Assembly: GCA_963805295.1 (NCBI GenBank)
Contig: CAWDTW010000032.1
Span: 1-64,000, forward strand
Length of the DNA: 64,000 bases
Source of the DNA: Roseiarcus sp963805295
GTDB lineage: Bacteria > Pseudomonadota > Alphaproteobacteria > Rhizobiales > Beijerinckiaceae
Direction of reading: 5' to 3'
The position numbers and the translations under genes are program-made. A model generated the notes under the pieces. That model searched no databases, was not told the DNA's origin, and was given only the letters and a program-made list of their open reading frames with translations. This document shows, piece by piece, positions 54,763 to 62,917 of the stretch. Positions within the stretch are counted from its first letter, which is position 1, and each line of letters begins with the position of its first letter.

Positions 54763-56518
54763 TTGGTCATGAAGCCCGAAACGTTCGTTCGTGTCGCCAA
54801 TCTGAGCGAACTCGAGAGCGCAGGTCCGTTCGCGCTGTCCGCGAACGGGGCGGACGTCGTCCTGGCGCGAACCGGCGGCGGGTGGCGCGCCTTCGGAGGC
54901 CGCTGCCCGCATCAGGGCGCGCTGCTCGGCGAGGGCGAGCTCGATGGCGACTCACTTGTCTGCCGAAACCATCGCTGGCGATTCGCGCTCGAACTCAGGA
55001 CAGCGCGAGGGAGGGCCGGAATGTCTGGCTCCCTGTCCCGTCGCCGAGCGGAATGGCGCGTTGTTCGTCGACGTCTCGGGCCTCAAGCCGTCTGCTGCTC
55101 GAACCGCTGCGACGCGCTCGTTGGATGACTTGCCGGGCCCGAAGCCATTGCCGCTGATCGGCAACCTTCACCAGCTCGACTCGACCAAAGCTCACCTCAT
55201 TCTGGAGGAATGGGCGGCTCGATACGGCTCGATATACCAGTTCTGGATGGGCCCGACACGAGTTGTTGCGACGACCGACCCGGCGCTGATCGAAGACGTT
55301 CTGCGCGCGAGACCCGAAACGTTTCGCCGCCCCGAGAATATGGACCGCATCATCAGCGAACTCGGGGTCAAGGGCGTGTTCAACGCTGAGGGTGAGGTCT
55401 GGCGCCCACAGCGCAAGCTTTCCGTCGCGGCCCTCGCTCAGCGCAACCTGCATCGGCTCTTTCCGAGCATCCAAATGGTCGCCGGGCGGCTGAAGACGCG
55501 CTGGGAGAGGTCGGCGAGCGTCGGCAAAACGCTCGACGTGGTCGAGGAGCTCAAGCGCTTCACGGTCGACGTCACCATGCTGGTCGTCTTCGGCCATGAC
55601 GCCAACACGGTCGAGAAGGGGGACGACGTCATCCAGAGCGAACTCGAAGTGATCCTGCCGGGGATTAACCGTCGGCTTTTCGCGTTAATTCCTACCTGGC
55701 GTTACGTTCAGATGCCATCCGACAGGCGACTCAATCGCGCCTTTGTCAACGTGCGGGCCTGGCTCGACGGATTGTTGGCCGAGGCCCGCATCCGTTTGAA
55801 GACCGAGCCGGAGCGGGCGCAGAAGTCGTCCAACTTCATCGAGGCCATGGTCACGGTCGGCGACGAGAATGGCAAGCCCTTCTCCGACAACGTGATCATG
55901 TCGAACCTCTTAACCATGCTTCTTGCCGGCGAGGATACGACTGCGTTCACGCTGGCCTGGGCGATCCACCAGCTTTGCGACAGCCCGCAATGGGCGTCGG
56001 AACTCCGGCGCGAGGCCGACGAAATCGTCGGCGCATCGATTGTGGCGGGCAGCCACGACGTCGCGAGCCGGCTCGTCTGCGCTGGCGCAGTCGCCAGCGA
56101 AACGATGCGTCTGCGCCCGGTGGCGCCTGTCTACTTCCTCGATGTGAATGTCGACACGTCCCTCGGTGAGTATATCGTTCCCAAACGGACGACCGTCTCG
56201 GCTCTTTTGCGCCTGCCGGCTATCGATCGGGCCAATTTCCTCGATCCGCTTGCTTTCCGGCCGGAGCGGTGGCTCGGGGATTCAATCCGACCGCACAACG
56301 TCTCCGCCTACATGCCTTTCGGTTCGGGTCCGCGGCTGTGCCCCGGCCGTTCGCTCGCGCTTCTCGAGATGAAGACCCTCCTGTCGATGCTCTACAAGAA
56401 CTTCGACGTCGACCGCGTCGGCAACTCTGCCGATGTCTCGGAACTGTACGGCTTCACGATGTCGCCCGCAGGGCTCAGGGTGCGCCTACGCTCCCGACCG
56501 CACCAAGCCGCCGTCTAG
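54763..56518 (+). CDS. Rieske-cytochrome P450 fusion, frameshifted
   Basis: A ~585-residue protein joining a Rieske [2Fe-2S] domain to a cytochrome P450. Residues 1-~105: Rieske fold with ligands Cys46/His48 in RCPHQGALLGEGELDG and Cys65/His68 in LVCRNHRWRF, 16 residues between. One extra A at 54992-54993 breaks the frame; removing it gives RFALDSGQREGGPECLAPCP and GALFVDVSG, the Rieske end. Then the P450: LPGPKPLPLIGNLHQLD start, I-helix LLAGEDTTAF (about 55918-55947), ExxR as ETMR at 56099-56110, and heme loop FGSGPRLCPGRSLALLEM with Cys codon at 56339-56341. All P450 hallmarks are intact. There is no N-terminal membrane anchor; the Rieske domain occupies that position. Inference: a self-supplying monooxygenase that still needs a reductase. 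Confidence 0.85.
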
Positions 56519-56827
56519 TGTTGTGTCTTTAACGCTTCGACCCCACGCGGCGACCGGGAAGTCGTAGGTTTCAGAGTCCCGACAGGGCGCTTTGCGTTAG
56601 ATTCACTACACTAGCAGCCTGTCGGACTCGAAGTCCGCTTGACCGATAACATATTGATATCATTTAGTTTTATTTTTCTCGCCAGAAACATGAACTCCAA
56701 TGCAATCAATGGCTTAACGTTTAAGTCCGACAGGCTGCTAGTGTTGTGTCTTTAACGCTTCGACCCCACGCGGCGACCGGGAAGTCGTAGGTTTCAGAGT
56801 CCCGACAGGGCGCTTTGCGTTAGATTC
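56516..56827. repeat. Nested miniature repeats (MITE-like)
   Basis: An 89-bp unit occurs twice without mismatch: 56516-56604 and 56739-56827. Each is bounded by TAGTGT and ACACTA with imperfect ~20-bp inverted ends. Between them lies a 137-bp AT-rich element, 56608-56744, with perfect 21-bp inverted termini (core AGCAGCCTGTCGGACT). TA at the outer ends would suit an IS630/Tc1-type mobiliser, but no transposase is present. The first unit touches the P450 stop codon. Confidence 0.8.
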
Positions 56828-56855
56828 GCACACTAGGCTCCAGACTCGGTCAGGG

Positions 56856-57250
56856 TCACCAGATGATGACGGCTGCGATCGCGACGGCTGCCGCGAAGCT
56901 TGTGGCGAGCTTGTCGTAGCGGGCGGCGATGCGTGGCCAGTCCTCGAGCGGAAGAACACGCTCGGCAAGAAAACGCCGCAGCCCGTCGCTGTCGTATGCG
57001 GCGTCGCCGGCCAGACGGCCGGGCGGACAGCACCAATCAGAGAAATTGCGACGCGAACGTCGCCGAGTCGGCCGGGCGTCACTTCGAGTGCGATGGGACG
57101 TCCGCGCGAATCAACCATCGCATGGGTTTTCGTGGTGCGCCTCGCCGGCCACCGGCCGTTCACGCCGTAGCCCTTCAGAAAACAGCAAGCGAGTTCGATC
57201 GTCAGCCCGTTGATTACGAGCAGGAAGAGCCCGAGCGTCAGCAGGGCGGA
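56856..57250 (-). pseudogene. IS5-family transposase remnant joined to a phage-holin-like fragment
   Basis: The minus strand from about 57250 to 57155 reads ALLTLGLFLLVINGLTIELA, the typical end of YvlD/phage-holin-4 family membrane proteins. At about 57155 it changes to RWPARRTTKTHAMVDSRGRP and IALEVTPGRLGDVRVAISLI, an IS5 transposase core. After indels come GLRRFLAERVLP, WPRIAARYDKLATSFAAAVA and the stop at 56856. The central DDE portion between FLAER and DWPRIA is deleted. Both genes are dead. Confidence 0.7.
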
Positions 57251-57404
57251 CGCACGAACGCGATGATAATGCCGACAAGCAGCGCCGCGGCGATCAGCAG
57301 CAGACAGCTCGTCGACGTCCGCGGCGGGTTGGGCCGCGGACTTTGACTTTCCTTTCCCCGGGCTCAAGAGTTCCACGGTCACGCCAAAGGACTCAATGCG
57401 CGAC

Positions 57405-57414
57405 GACAATTGTC
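57405..57414. promoter_or_regulatory. Possible lux-box half or operator palindrome
   Basis: GACAATTGTC is a perfect 10-bp palindrome 28-37 bases upstream of the AHL synthase start, where LuxR-type activators often bind. It is shorter than classical 18-20 bp lux boxes and lacks the flanking CTG/CAG. Low confidence. Confidence 0.2.
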
Positions 57415-57441
57415 TGTTCCTAGAAGAAAGGGAATGCCGCC

Positions 57442-58083
57442 ATGCTAAAGCAAATCGAAGGTTCGTACGCGCACCTGTTTCCGCGCGAAATGGACGCAAT
57501 GTTCCGTAACAGGGCGCAAATCTTTTCGGAGCGACTCGGGTGGAGCGTCTCCGTCAAGAATGGACGCGAACGCGACATATTTGACGATGCTAACCCGTTG
57601 TATCTCGTTTCGGTCGATCCCTTGACAGAAAAATACAGGGGATCGGTGAGACTTCTGCCGACGACCGGTCCGAACATGCTGCGCGACGTGTTTCCGTTTT
57701 TGCTAGACGAGGGGGAATTCGTCGAGAGCCCGACAATCTGGGAAATCTCGCGGATTTGCGCTCTGGCTTCGGATTGGCAGCCCGAACGAAGCAAGAGCGG
57801 GTTGAACCCCGTGCTCCGAGAGCTGATTGTCGGCATCGTCGAGGTCGGACTGCTGGCGGGGCTAACCGAGATCGTCGCGGTGTTCGACGCCCGGATTTAC
57901 CGTGTGGTGAAAGCGGCCGGTTGCAATCCTCAACTCATCGGAACACCTCAGCGAATTGGAGAGACGATGAGCTATGTCGGGGTCTTCGATACTGGCAACA
58001 GTCCGCTGGAGGCAATCCGTCACGCGGTCGGAATCGAGGGCTCGGTGCTGGCCCCTGAGCGCAGAGAGCTTGTTGCGGCTTAG
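57442..58083 (+). CDS. Acyl-homoserine-lactone synthase, LuxI family
   Basis: A 213-residue AHL synthase that makes a quorum-sensing autoinducer from SAM and an acyl donor. The invariant residues are visible: Arg and Phe in MFRNRAQIFSERLGWSV, Asp-x2-Asp in RDIFDDANPLYLVSVD, Arg in YRGSVRLLPTTGPNMLRDVF, and Glu-x2-Arg in WEISRICALA. Length and the C-terminal LIVGIVEVGLLAGLTEIVAV are normal. It resembles the RpaI/BraI branch, which uses aryl or branched acyl-CoA (uncertain). The ATG follows GAAAGGGAATG. It is convergent with the LuxR gene. Confidence 0.93.
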   Translation: MLKQIEGSYAHLFPREMDAMFRNRAQIFSERLGWSVSVKNGRERDIFDDANPLYLVSVDPLTEKYRGSVRLLPTTGPNMLRDVFPFLLDEGEFVESPTIWEISRICALASDWQPERSKSGLNPVLRELIVGIVEVGLLAGLTEIVAVFDARIYRVVKAAGCNPQLIGTPQRIGETMSYVGVFDTGNSPLEAIRHAVGIEGSVLAPERRELVAA

Positions 58084-58250
58084 ACGATTCGCGCCTCCTG
58101 CGGCTCGGGTAGAGGCCAGGAGGCGCGCGTTTTCTCTGCCGATCTCGTCTGAGGGATGTTGCGGGACCAACCGGCACAAAGCACACTTGACCAGCAAAGC
58201 CGCCGCCGCTCGCCCTTGCACGGCAGTCGAAGAAGAAATTCTTTCAGGGA

Positions 58251-59042
58251 CTATTTCAGACTATCTCTCAACGCCGCCGCCGGAATCACGCCCGTCGCCA
58301 CCGCGACGGCTGCGGCATGCGTCAAGTTTATGCAGCGCAGCTTGTGGCGCGCGACATCCAAGTGCGTCTTCACGCTCCCCAAGCTTAATCCCAATATCTC
58401 GCCAATCTCCTGGTAAGTCTTTCCCCTCGCCGCCCAGATTAGGCATTGCTCCTCTCGCGCCGACAGCTGAACGGGGCTCTCGGGCAGCTTTGACTCGATG
58501 CTCGCTGCAGAATCGATCAAAGCGGACAATTGTTGGAGGTAAGTCATATTCAACTTTTTGAACGTCTCCCATTCCTGACTTGGAACATCGCTGGTAAACG
58601 AAACCAGAGAGTGGGCATTTTTTCGATTTCGTACCGGAATTGACAGGCCATTGCGCCCAACGTGGTGACGTTTGGCGTCGGCAAAGAACTTCAGAGTCGC
58701 CGGGTCATCGCTATGAAGGGTGTCCCAATCAAACGGTAGAACCGCTGCGCTGCCGCGCTTGATAACCGGGTCGATTGTGCCATATCGTTTTAGAAAATAC
58801 CGAATTTGCCACACTTTAGGATAAGTCACGACAGAAGTAAGCACGCTGATATCCCAACTCCTGTTGGAGGCAAAACGTATAAACGAGATGTGGGAGATGC
58901 CTAGTTCTGAAGCAATTGCTTTCATGATCTCGGGCAAGCCATCGGAGTTGTCACCGAGTATTTTTTCAGTTAATCTCGTGGCCGCAGAGCCACTGCTTGT
59001 ACTTTCCATTGCATTATCATGGGCTATCAACGAAGTTAACAT
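58251..59042 (-). CDS. LuxR-family quorum-sensing regulator
   Basis: A ~263-residue transcription factor. The N-terminal autoinducer-binding domain (about residues 25-170) has WQIRYFLKRYGTIDPVIKRG with the conserved Tyr and Asp-Pro, VLPFDWDTLHSDDPAT with the Trp, and HHVGRNGLSIPVRNR with the Gly. The C-terminal GerE-type HTH reads LSAREEQCLIWAARGKTYQE and ILGLSLGSVKTHLDVARHKL. The start at 59042 or 59009 is uncertain, as neither has a clear ribosome site. It likely responds to the product of the convergent luxI-type gene. Confidence 0.9.
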   Translation of the reverse strand: MLTSLIAHDNAMESTSSGSAATRLTEKILGDNSDGLPEIMKAIASELGISHISFIRFASNRSWDISVLTSVVTYPKVWQIRYFLKRYGTIDPVIKRGSAAVLPFDWDTLHSDDPATLKFFADAKRHHVGRNGLSIPVRNRKNAHSLVSFTSDVPSQEWETFKKLNMTYLQQLSALIDSAASIESKLPESPVQLSAREEQCLIWAARGKTYQEIGEILGLSLGSVKTHLDVARHKLRCINLTHAAAVAVATGVIPAAALRDSLK

Positions 59043-59424
59043 TACATTGACGCCGACTTCTTAAGGTGGCTGATCGAAGCAACCGCATTCTGCCGCCGAC
59101 GTGGGACTCCCAGAGGCGCGCGCAAATCACACACGTTGCGCGGCCTTACAGGGAGCCGCAGCCTCGTTTTGTTCACTTTATGATCCAGCCAGATTCCGCT
59201 ATTGGCGTCAATGCGCCGCTTGTTTACCCCGCTTATTCGAGCGCCGACTCGAGTTAAGGCCCAAAGCGAGGAGCCATTGTCAAGATCAGAGACGCTCAGG
59301 TTAATTGAAATTGAATTGAGCAGAGTGCGCGACATGGCGAAACACCCCGATGATAGAAAAGAGTTCTCCACACGGAGACGACATTCGCATCGCAGCAAAG
59401 CGAGTTGGCAGTGTCCAGACCGAG
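59043..59424. other. Intergenic region, nothing recognised
   Basis: About 380 bases between the LuxR gene and the small gene at 59425. The sequence is AT-richer than average. No gene or repeat was recognised; it should hold the luxR promoter. Confidence 0.4.
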
Positions 59425-59631
59425 CTACCGATCTTTTTGGAGCCTTGATTGCTCTTCCACGTACCTGATAATCGCCTCCCGTGCCCCACCTTGCTTGATA
59501 TCCAAAAAAGCATGCATCAGCCGAAGCCCCTCTTCCGGCTTCGGCCAGAGAGAGTTTCCGCTCGGGTCACCTTGTTCGGCGTGGGCCGACGTGTCAACAG
59601 TTCCAGTTGAAAATGCTTCTTTCTTAGCCAT
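59425..59631 (-). CDS. Small hypothetical protein
   Basis: A 68-residue soluble protein, MAKKEAFSTGTVDTSAHAEQ then PEEGLRLMHAFLDIKQGGAR and EAIIRYVEEQSRLQKD. The C-terminal half looks helical. The start ATG lies inside the stop region of the upstream gene (the AATGGCTAA overlap), pointing to translational coupling. No family is recognised; the frame and coupling support it as a real gene. Confidence 0.55.
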   Translation of the reverse strand: MAKKEAFSTGTVDTSAHAEQGDPSGNSLWPKPEEGLRLMHAFLDIKQGGAREAIIRYVEEQSRLQKDR

Positions 59632-59967
59632 TGCGCCTGCCAATTTTTACATAATCGTTACGGCCATAACAACCCCAACCAGCGACTCCGAACTGCGCGG
59701 TGATATGTGGTTCACCACCGGTTGGTTGCGCATTCAAACATGGATCGAAGTTTTGCGCTACTGACCAATCCAGCGAGGCGTCTATCCGGGATTCCTCGCG
59801 CTCACGCAATCTGACGGTCCGGGCCGAACCTTTATCACCGGTCTGGTCTGCTCGTCGGCGATGAAATCCTCTTTGTGGATGACGGCCGGTTCCGCCGGTC
59901 GACTCCAGGGACCCGGCGAGGAGAAGGCTATGGAAGCGACGACTCCTATTGCCAGACCTACCGTCAC
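59624..59967 (-). CDS. Small membrane-anchored protein, probably frameshifted
   Basis: A reading with GTG start at 59967 gives a hydrophobic segment VTVGLAIGVVASIAFSS, then AVIHKEDFIADEQTRPVIKV and RPGPSDCVSAR. A one-base shift near 59800 continues ESRIDASLDWSVAQNFDPCL and GVAGWGCYGRNDYVKIGRRN to the TAA at 59624. The result would be a ~114-residue periplasmic or secreted protein with four cysteines. It overlaps the next gene by eight bases. Family not recognised. Confidence 0.4.
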
Positions 59968-59996
59968 CGCAATGCGCCCAGGATGCGCCCAGCGCG

Positions 59997-60128
59997 ATGC
60001 GCACTGCCGCGCGAGCAATTCTGGATGAAAGTAGCGTCGATGCCGTCGGATTGCGCGAATCCGCGCGCCGCATCGGGGTGTCGCCCACAGCCGCATGCCG
60101 CCGCTTCTCCAGCAAGGAGGATCTGAAG
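59997..60128 (+). pseudogene. TetR-family HTH remnant
   Basis: Forty-four codons read AARAILDESSVDAVGLRESA and RRIGVSPTAACRRFSSKEDL, the DNA-binding N-terminus of a TetR repressor (ILDExGxDAVxLRxxARRxGVSxxAxYRxFxxKExL). The ligand-binding domain that should follow is absent. It lies antisense to the upstream region of the small membrane gene. Confidence 0.6.
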
Positions 60129-61249
60129 CATGGCGGCTGGCGCGGCCTTGAGGGTTCGCAGTCCAAGGTCTCGTCGGGTGGGACTGGTCGTGCGCTTCAG
60201 GGGATTGGCCGCCCCCAATGGCAACGTCCAGCGTCGCGATCCGCAATGACCGCTTAACGTCGAACAGCGCCATTCAATCGCTGACGATGGACGGCTCTGG
60301 GTCGAAACTGGTAGAGCTGATTGGGTTTTGGCCCTAAAGGCTTCGGCCATCCCGCAAACCTCTTGATCGGTTCTGAACAGGCTCTTTGCGCGGATCGGCT
60401 CCGCATATGGCGTTTCAACTTCGTTCGCACAGCGATCGCTCACGGAGCCATATCAAACACCAAGATTGGCGGGTGAGCCGCCTTCCGAGCGCGTTGTGGA
60501 GATGCCCTCCACGATGGAGCAAGAATTCCCTGCTTCCGCGAAAAGATTCCCTGTTCTTCGAAAACAATTCCCTGTTCTTCAAAACCAAGTTCCCTGTTTC
60601 CCGGTCCGCAGCGGCGGTCGGCGACCCTCCCCTCCTTCGCCGTCCGCTTTGCGACGAAGTTGCGGCGGCGCTACGCCGGCGCCGCGTCTGCACCGTCCCG
60701 TGAGACGGCGTCAAAATTGGTGACGAAAGCCGAATTTTGTGCTACGTTTGTTCTCCCTGAAAAAGACGCCAATGACCATTTTGCTCCGTTCCGCCGCCGT
60801 CTCGCCCGCGGCGCCACGGGCAGCCCGCCCCGGCTGGCCCGAAGCGCAAACGCGATCTGGCGCTGGTCAGGCCGCTTCGCGGCGCCTCGTCCTTCGAGGC
60901 CCCTTGGCGGCGCTCAGAACGATGCCGCTGCCACAGGCGGGTCGCTCCAACCCCTTGAAAACGCACAAAACGGCAATGGACAGGCCTTGTAACGAGTTGG
61001 CATGGATTTGGATTGGGAGCCCCATCCGTTTGGCGTCGGCGCCTCGGTTTTTTGGCCTGGCGCGACGCGTCTTGCTGGAGCAGGCCGGCGGGAGGCGGGA
61101 CTGCGTGTCTAGTCTAGGCGCAGGCCGCCTGAGTCAGGAGTTACGGTCAACGCTAAGCGGGGTCGCAAGCTGCTGAAATCGTTGGGGGCCGGCGCTAAAC
61201 TGGCGCTAAAGCGGCGATGACGCGGATGATCGGGGTCGTCGCTTGCCCG
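60129..61249. other. 1.1-kb gene-poor region
   Basis: No gene was recognised. Open frames such as 60739-61176 are arginine/proline-rich or composed of duplicated intergenic words. The only structured element is the tandem repeat at 60526-60602. The rest is taken as non-coding or decayed sequence. Confidence 0.4.
60526..60602. repeat. Four tandem ~21-bp repeats
   Basis: The word TTCCCTG recurs at 60526, 60547, 60568 and 60590 with spacing 21, 21 and 22, each followed by TTC and an A-rich spacer (TTCCCTGTTCTTCgAAAAC). In one frame the block would encode FPVLRKQFPVLQNQ-like repeats. Similar TTCCCTGTT blocks occur in intergenic DNA of other alphaproteobacteria (from memory). Confidence 0.75.
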
Positions 61250-62437
61250 TCAGCCGCGACGGCGCAACGCGTCGTAGAGGGCCGTCTCGAACGCCAGGAA
61301 ACCGTTGAGCGCGGCCGGGTCCATGAACGGGAAGAGTTGCGTGGCCCAGAAGCCGGCCACGCCGTTCTTGCGGTCGATCCAGTAGTAGAGGTTGGCGAGG
61401 CCAGCCCAGCCGATCGAGCCCGCCGGGCGCCCCGTCGGCGCGTCCTCTTCATTGACCATGAAGGTCAGCCCCCAGGTCTTGCGCAGGCCGGGAAGGAATT
61501 CGAGGTCGTGAGTCACGCCCCGGCTCACGCTGATCATGCGCCTGATCGCCATGCCGTCGAGACCGTCGCGCGCGGCCATCGCGATCGTCTGCGGCTTCAA
61601 GACGCGTCCGTTCTCGCCCATGCCGTCGTTGAGCCACATGCGCAGGAAGCGCATGGTGTCGGGGGCGGTGCCGAACAGCGCGCCGCCGCCCATGAACACC
61701 TCCGGGTCTTCCGGCAGTTCGAACGCGACGGGGGCCAGCGCGCCGTCCCTGCCCCGCTGGTGCATCGAGGCGCGCCGCGCCCGCATCGATGGCGACAGAA
61801 CAAACCCGGTGTCGGTCATGCCGAGCCGATCGAACACGCGCGCCTTCAGGACCGAGTCGAGGCGTTCGCCGAGGACGCCCTCGACCACCAGCCCGCACCA
61901 GTCGATGCCGAGGCCGTATTCCCACTGATCGCCGGGATCGAAGAGAAGCGGCGTCATGAGCCCGCGCTTGGTTCCGAGCCGTGGGTCGGGCAGGCCCTGT
62001 TCGACGGCGAGCCGCTTCAGCGCCGCGTTGAAATAATGGTAGCCGACGCCGGAGGTGTGCAGCATCAGCATGCGCGTGGTGACGTCGCGCTTCGGGGGAC
62101 GAAGCTTGAGTCCGCCCGCTTCGTCGAAGCCTTCGAGCACCTGCAACTCGCCGATGTCGGAGGCGTAGAGCTTCGCAGGCCGGTCGAGGTCGAGCAGGCC
62201 TTCCTCGACCAGTTGCAGCACGGCGGTCCCGGTGATCGCCTTGGCGCAGGAGAAGAGGACGAAGACGCTGTCGGTCGTCATCGCCTCGGCGGCGCCGAGC
62301 CGGCGCACCCCGGCTGCGCCCTCGTAGAAGTTGCCGGCGCGGCCGCATGCGATCGCGACGACCCCGGGAACGCTCGGCTCGCCGGTCGTCGCCTTGTGGA
62401 GAATGGCGTCGGCGGCGGCGGAAAACTCGGCGTCCAT
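61250..62437 (-). CDS. Serine hydrolase, beta-lactamase/esterase family
   Basis: A 395-residue serine hydrolase of the class C beta-lactamase/EstB type. The nucleophile motif is SxxK in VLFSCAKAITGTAVLQLVEE, followed by KLYASDIGELQVLEGFD and MLMLHTSGVGYHYFNAALKR. The Tyr of the YxN-type motif is probably in QWEYGLGIDWCGLVVE. The end has WAGLANLYYWIDRKNGVAGF (a W/KTG-like third motif, here WAGLA). It probably hydrolyses esters; antibiotic resistance is not implied. The start directly follows the truncated vapC. Confidence 0.9.
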   Translation of the reverse strand: MDAEFSAAADAILHKATTGEPSVPGVVAIACGRAGNFYEGAAGVRRLGAAEAMTTDSVFVLFSCAKAITGTAVLQLVEEGLLDLDRPAKLYASDIGELQVLEGFDEAGGLKLRPPKRDVTTRMLMLHTSGVGYHYFNAALKRLAVEQGLPDPRLGTKRGLMTPLLFDPGDQWEYGLGIDWCGLVVEGVLGERLDSVLKARVFDRLGMTDTGFVLSPSMRARRASMHQRGRDGALAPVAFELPEDPEVFMGGGALFGTAPDTMRFLRMWLNDGMGENGRVLKPQTIAMAARDGLDGMAIRRMISVSRGVTHDLEFLPGLRKTWGLTFMVNEEDAPTGRPAGSIGWAGLANLYYWIDRKNGVAGFWATQLFPFMDPAALNGFLAFETALYDALRRRG

Positions 62438-62449
62438 GACGGGACCTCA

Positions 62450-62546
62450 GGTCCGCAGCGGCGGATTCGATGGCGCGGACGAAGGCGTCTCTTTCGTCTT
62501 CCCCAAGCGCTATCGCAACGATCGCCGAGGTGTCGACGACGATCAC
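62450..62546 (-). pseudogene. VapC toxin 5' remnant
   Basis: GTG start at 62546 gives VIVVDTSAIVAIALGEDERD and AFVRAIESA, the N-terminus of a PIN-domain VapC (first catalytic Asp in VVDTSA). The remaining ~95 residues of the toxin are missing; the sequence continues into the region upstream of the hydrolase. GTGA overlaps the vapB stop by four bases, so the operon structure is preserved up to the break. Confidence 0.75.
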
Positions 62547-62779
62547 TTCGGCAGCCCCTGATCGTCCCATTCCAAAGGATCGAGAGCGTCCCGGCGATCC
62601 GGGATGCGATCCAGCTGCGCCAGCAGCGCCGCCAGTCGCCCGGCGCCCGGTTTAAGCTGCAGTTCGCCCGCCAGCCGGTCGACAGCACGTTCGACGACGG
62701 CGGTCTTGGTCCATCCCGTGGCGCGGGCGAGCCGCTCGACTTTAGCGACGACGGCCGGATTGGCGATCTGCAACGGCAA
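62543..62779 (-). CDS. vapB: VapB-type antitoxin
   Basis: A 78-residue antitoxin. It opens LPLQIANPAVVAKVERLARA, a ribbon-helix-helix-like DNA-binding segment, followed by TGWTKTAVVERAVDRLAGEL and a C-terminal toxin-binding tail RIPDRRDALDPLEWDDQGLP. The TTG at 62779 follows AGGCAG and gives the usual length. Its partner VapC is truncated, so the module can no longer poison the cell; VapB may persist as an orphan. Confidence 0.78.
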   Translation of the reverse strand: MPLQIANPAVVAKVERLARATGWTKTAVVERAVDRLAGELQLKPGAGRLAALLAQLDRIPDRRDALDPLEWDDQGLPK

Positions 62780-62917
62780 GGAATCTGCCTCGACAGTGAA
62801 ATATATATGATCAATATACATATCTGCAGGCCGCCTTCGACAATCCCGCCCGGAGCTCCTCGCGACGGCCCCCGCCATTTGCTATGTCGGGCTCGCCGCT
62901 GCACAGGAACGGACGTC

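Noticed and set aside
57154..57250. Prophage suspected from the holin-like segment
   Set aside because: The match is to YvlD/holin-4 chromosomal membrane proteins; no other phage genes are present in the window.
54763..59042. Secondary-metabolite gene cluster around P450 and luxI
   Set aside because: No polyketide, peptide or terpene synthase is present, only the P450, regulator and synthase separated by mobile debris.
61217..62900. Very long plus-strand frame reading through the serine hydrolase region
   Set aside because: Antisense to the hydrolase and vapB genes; only its last part from 62918 is the real YbaK-type gene.
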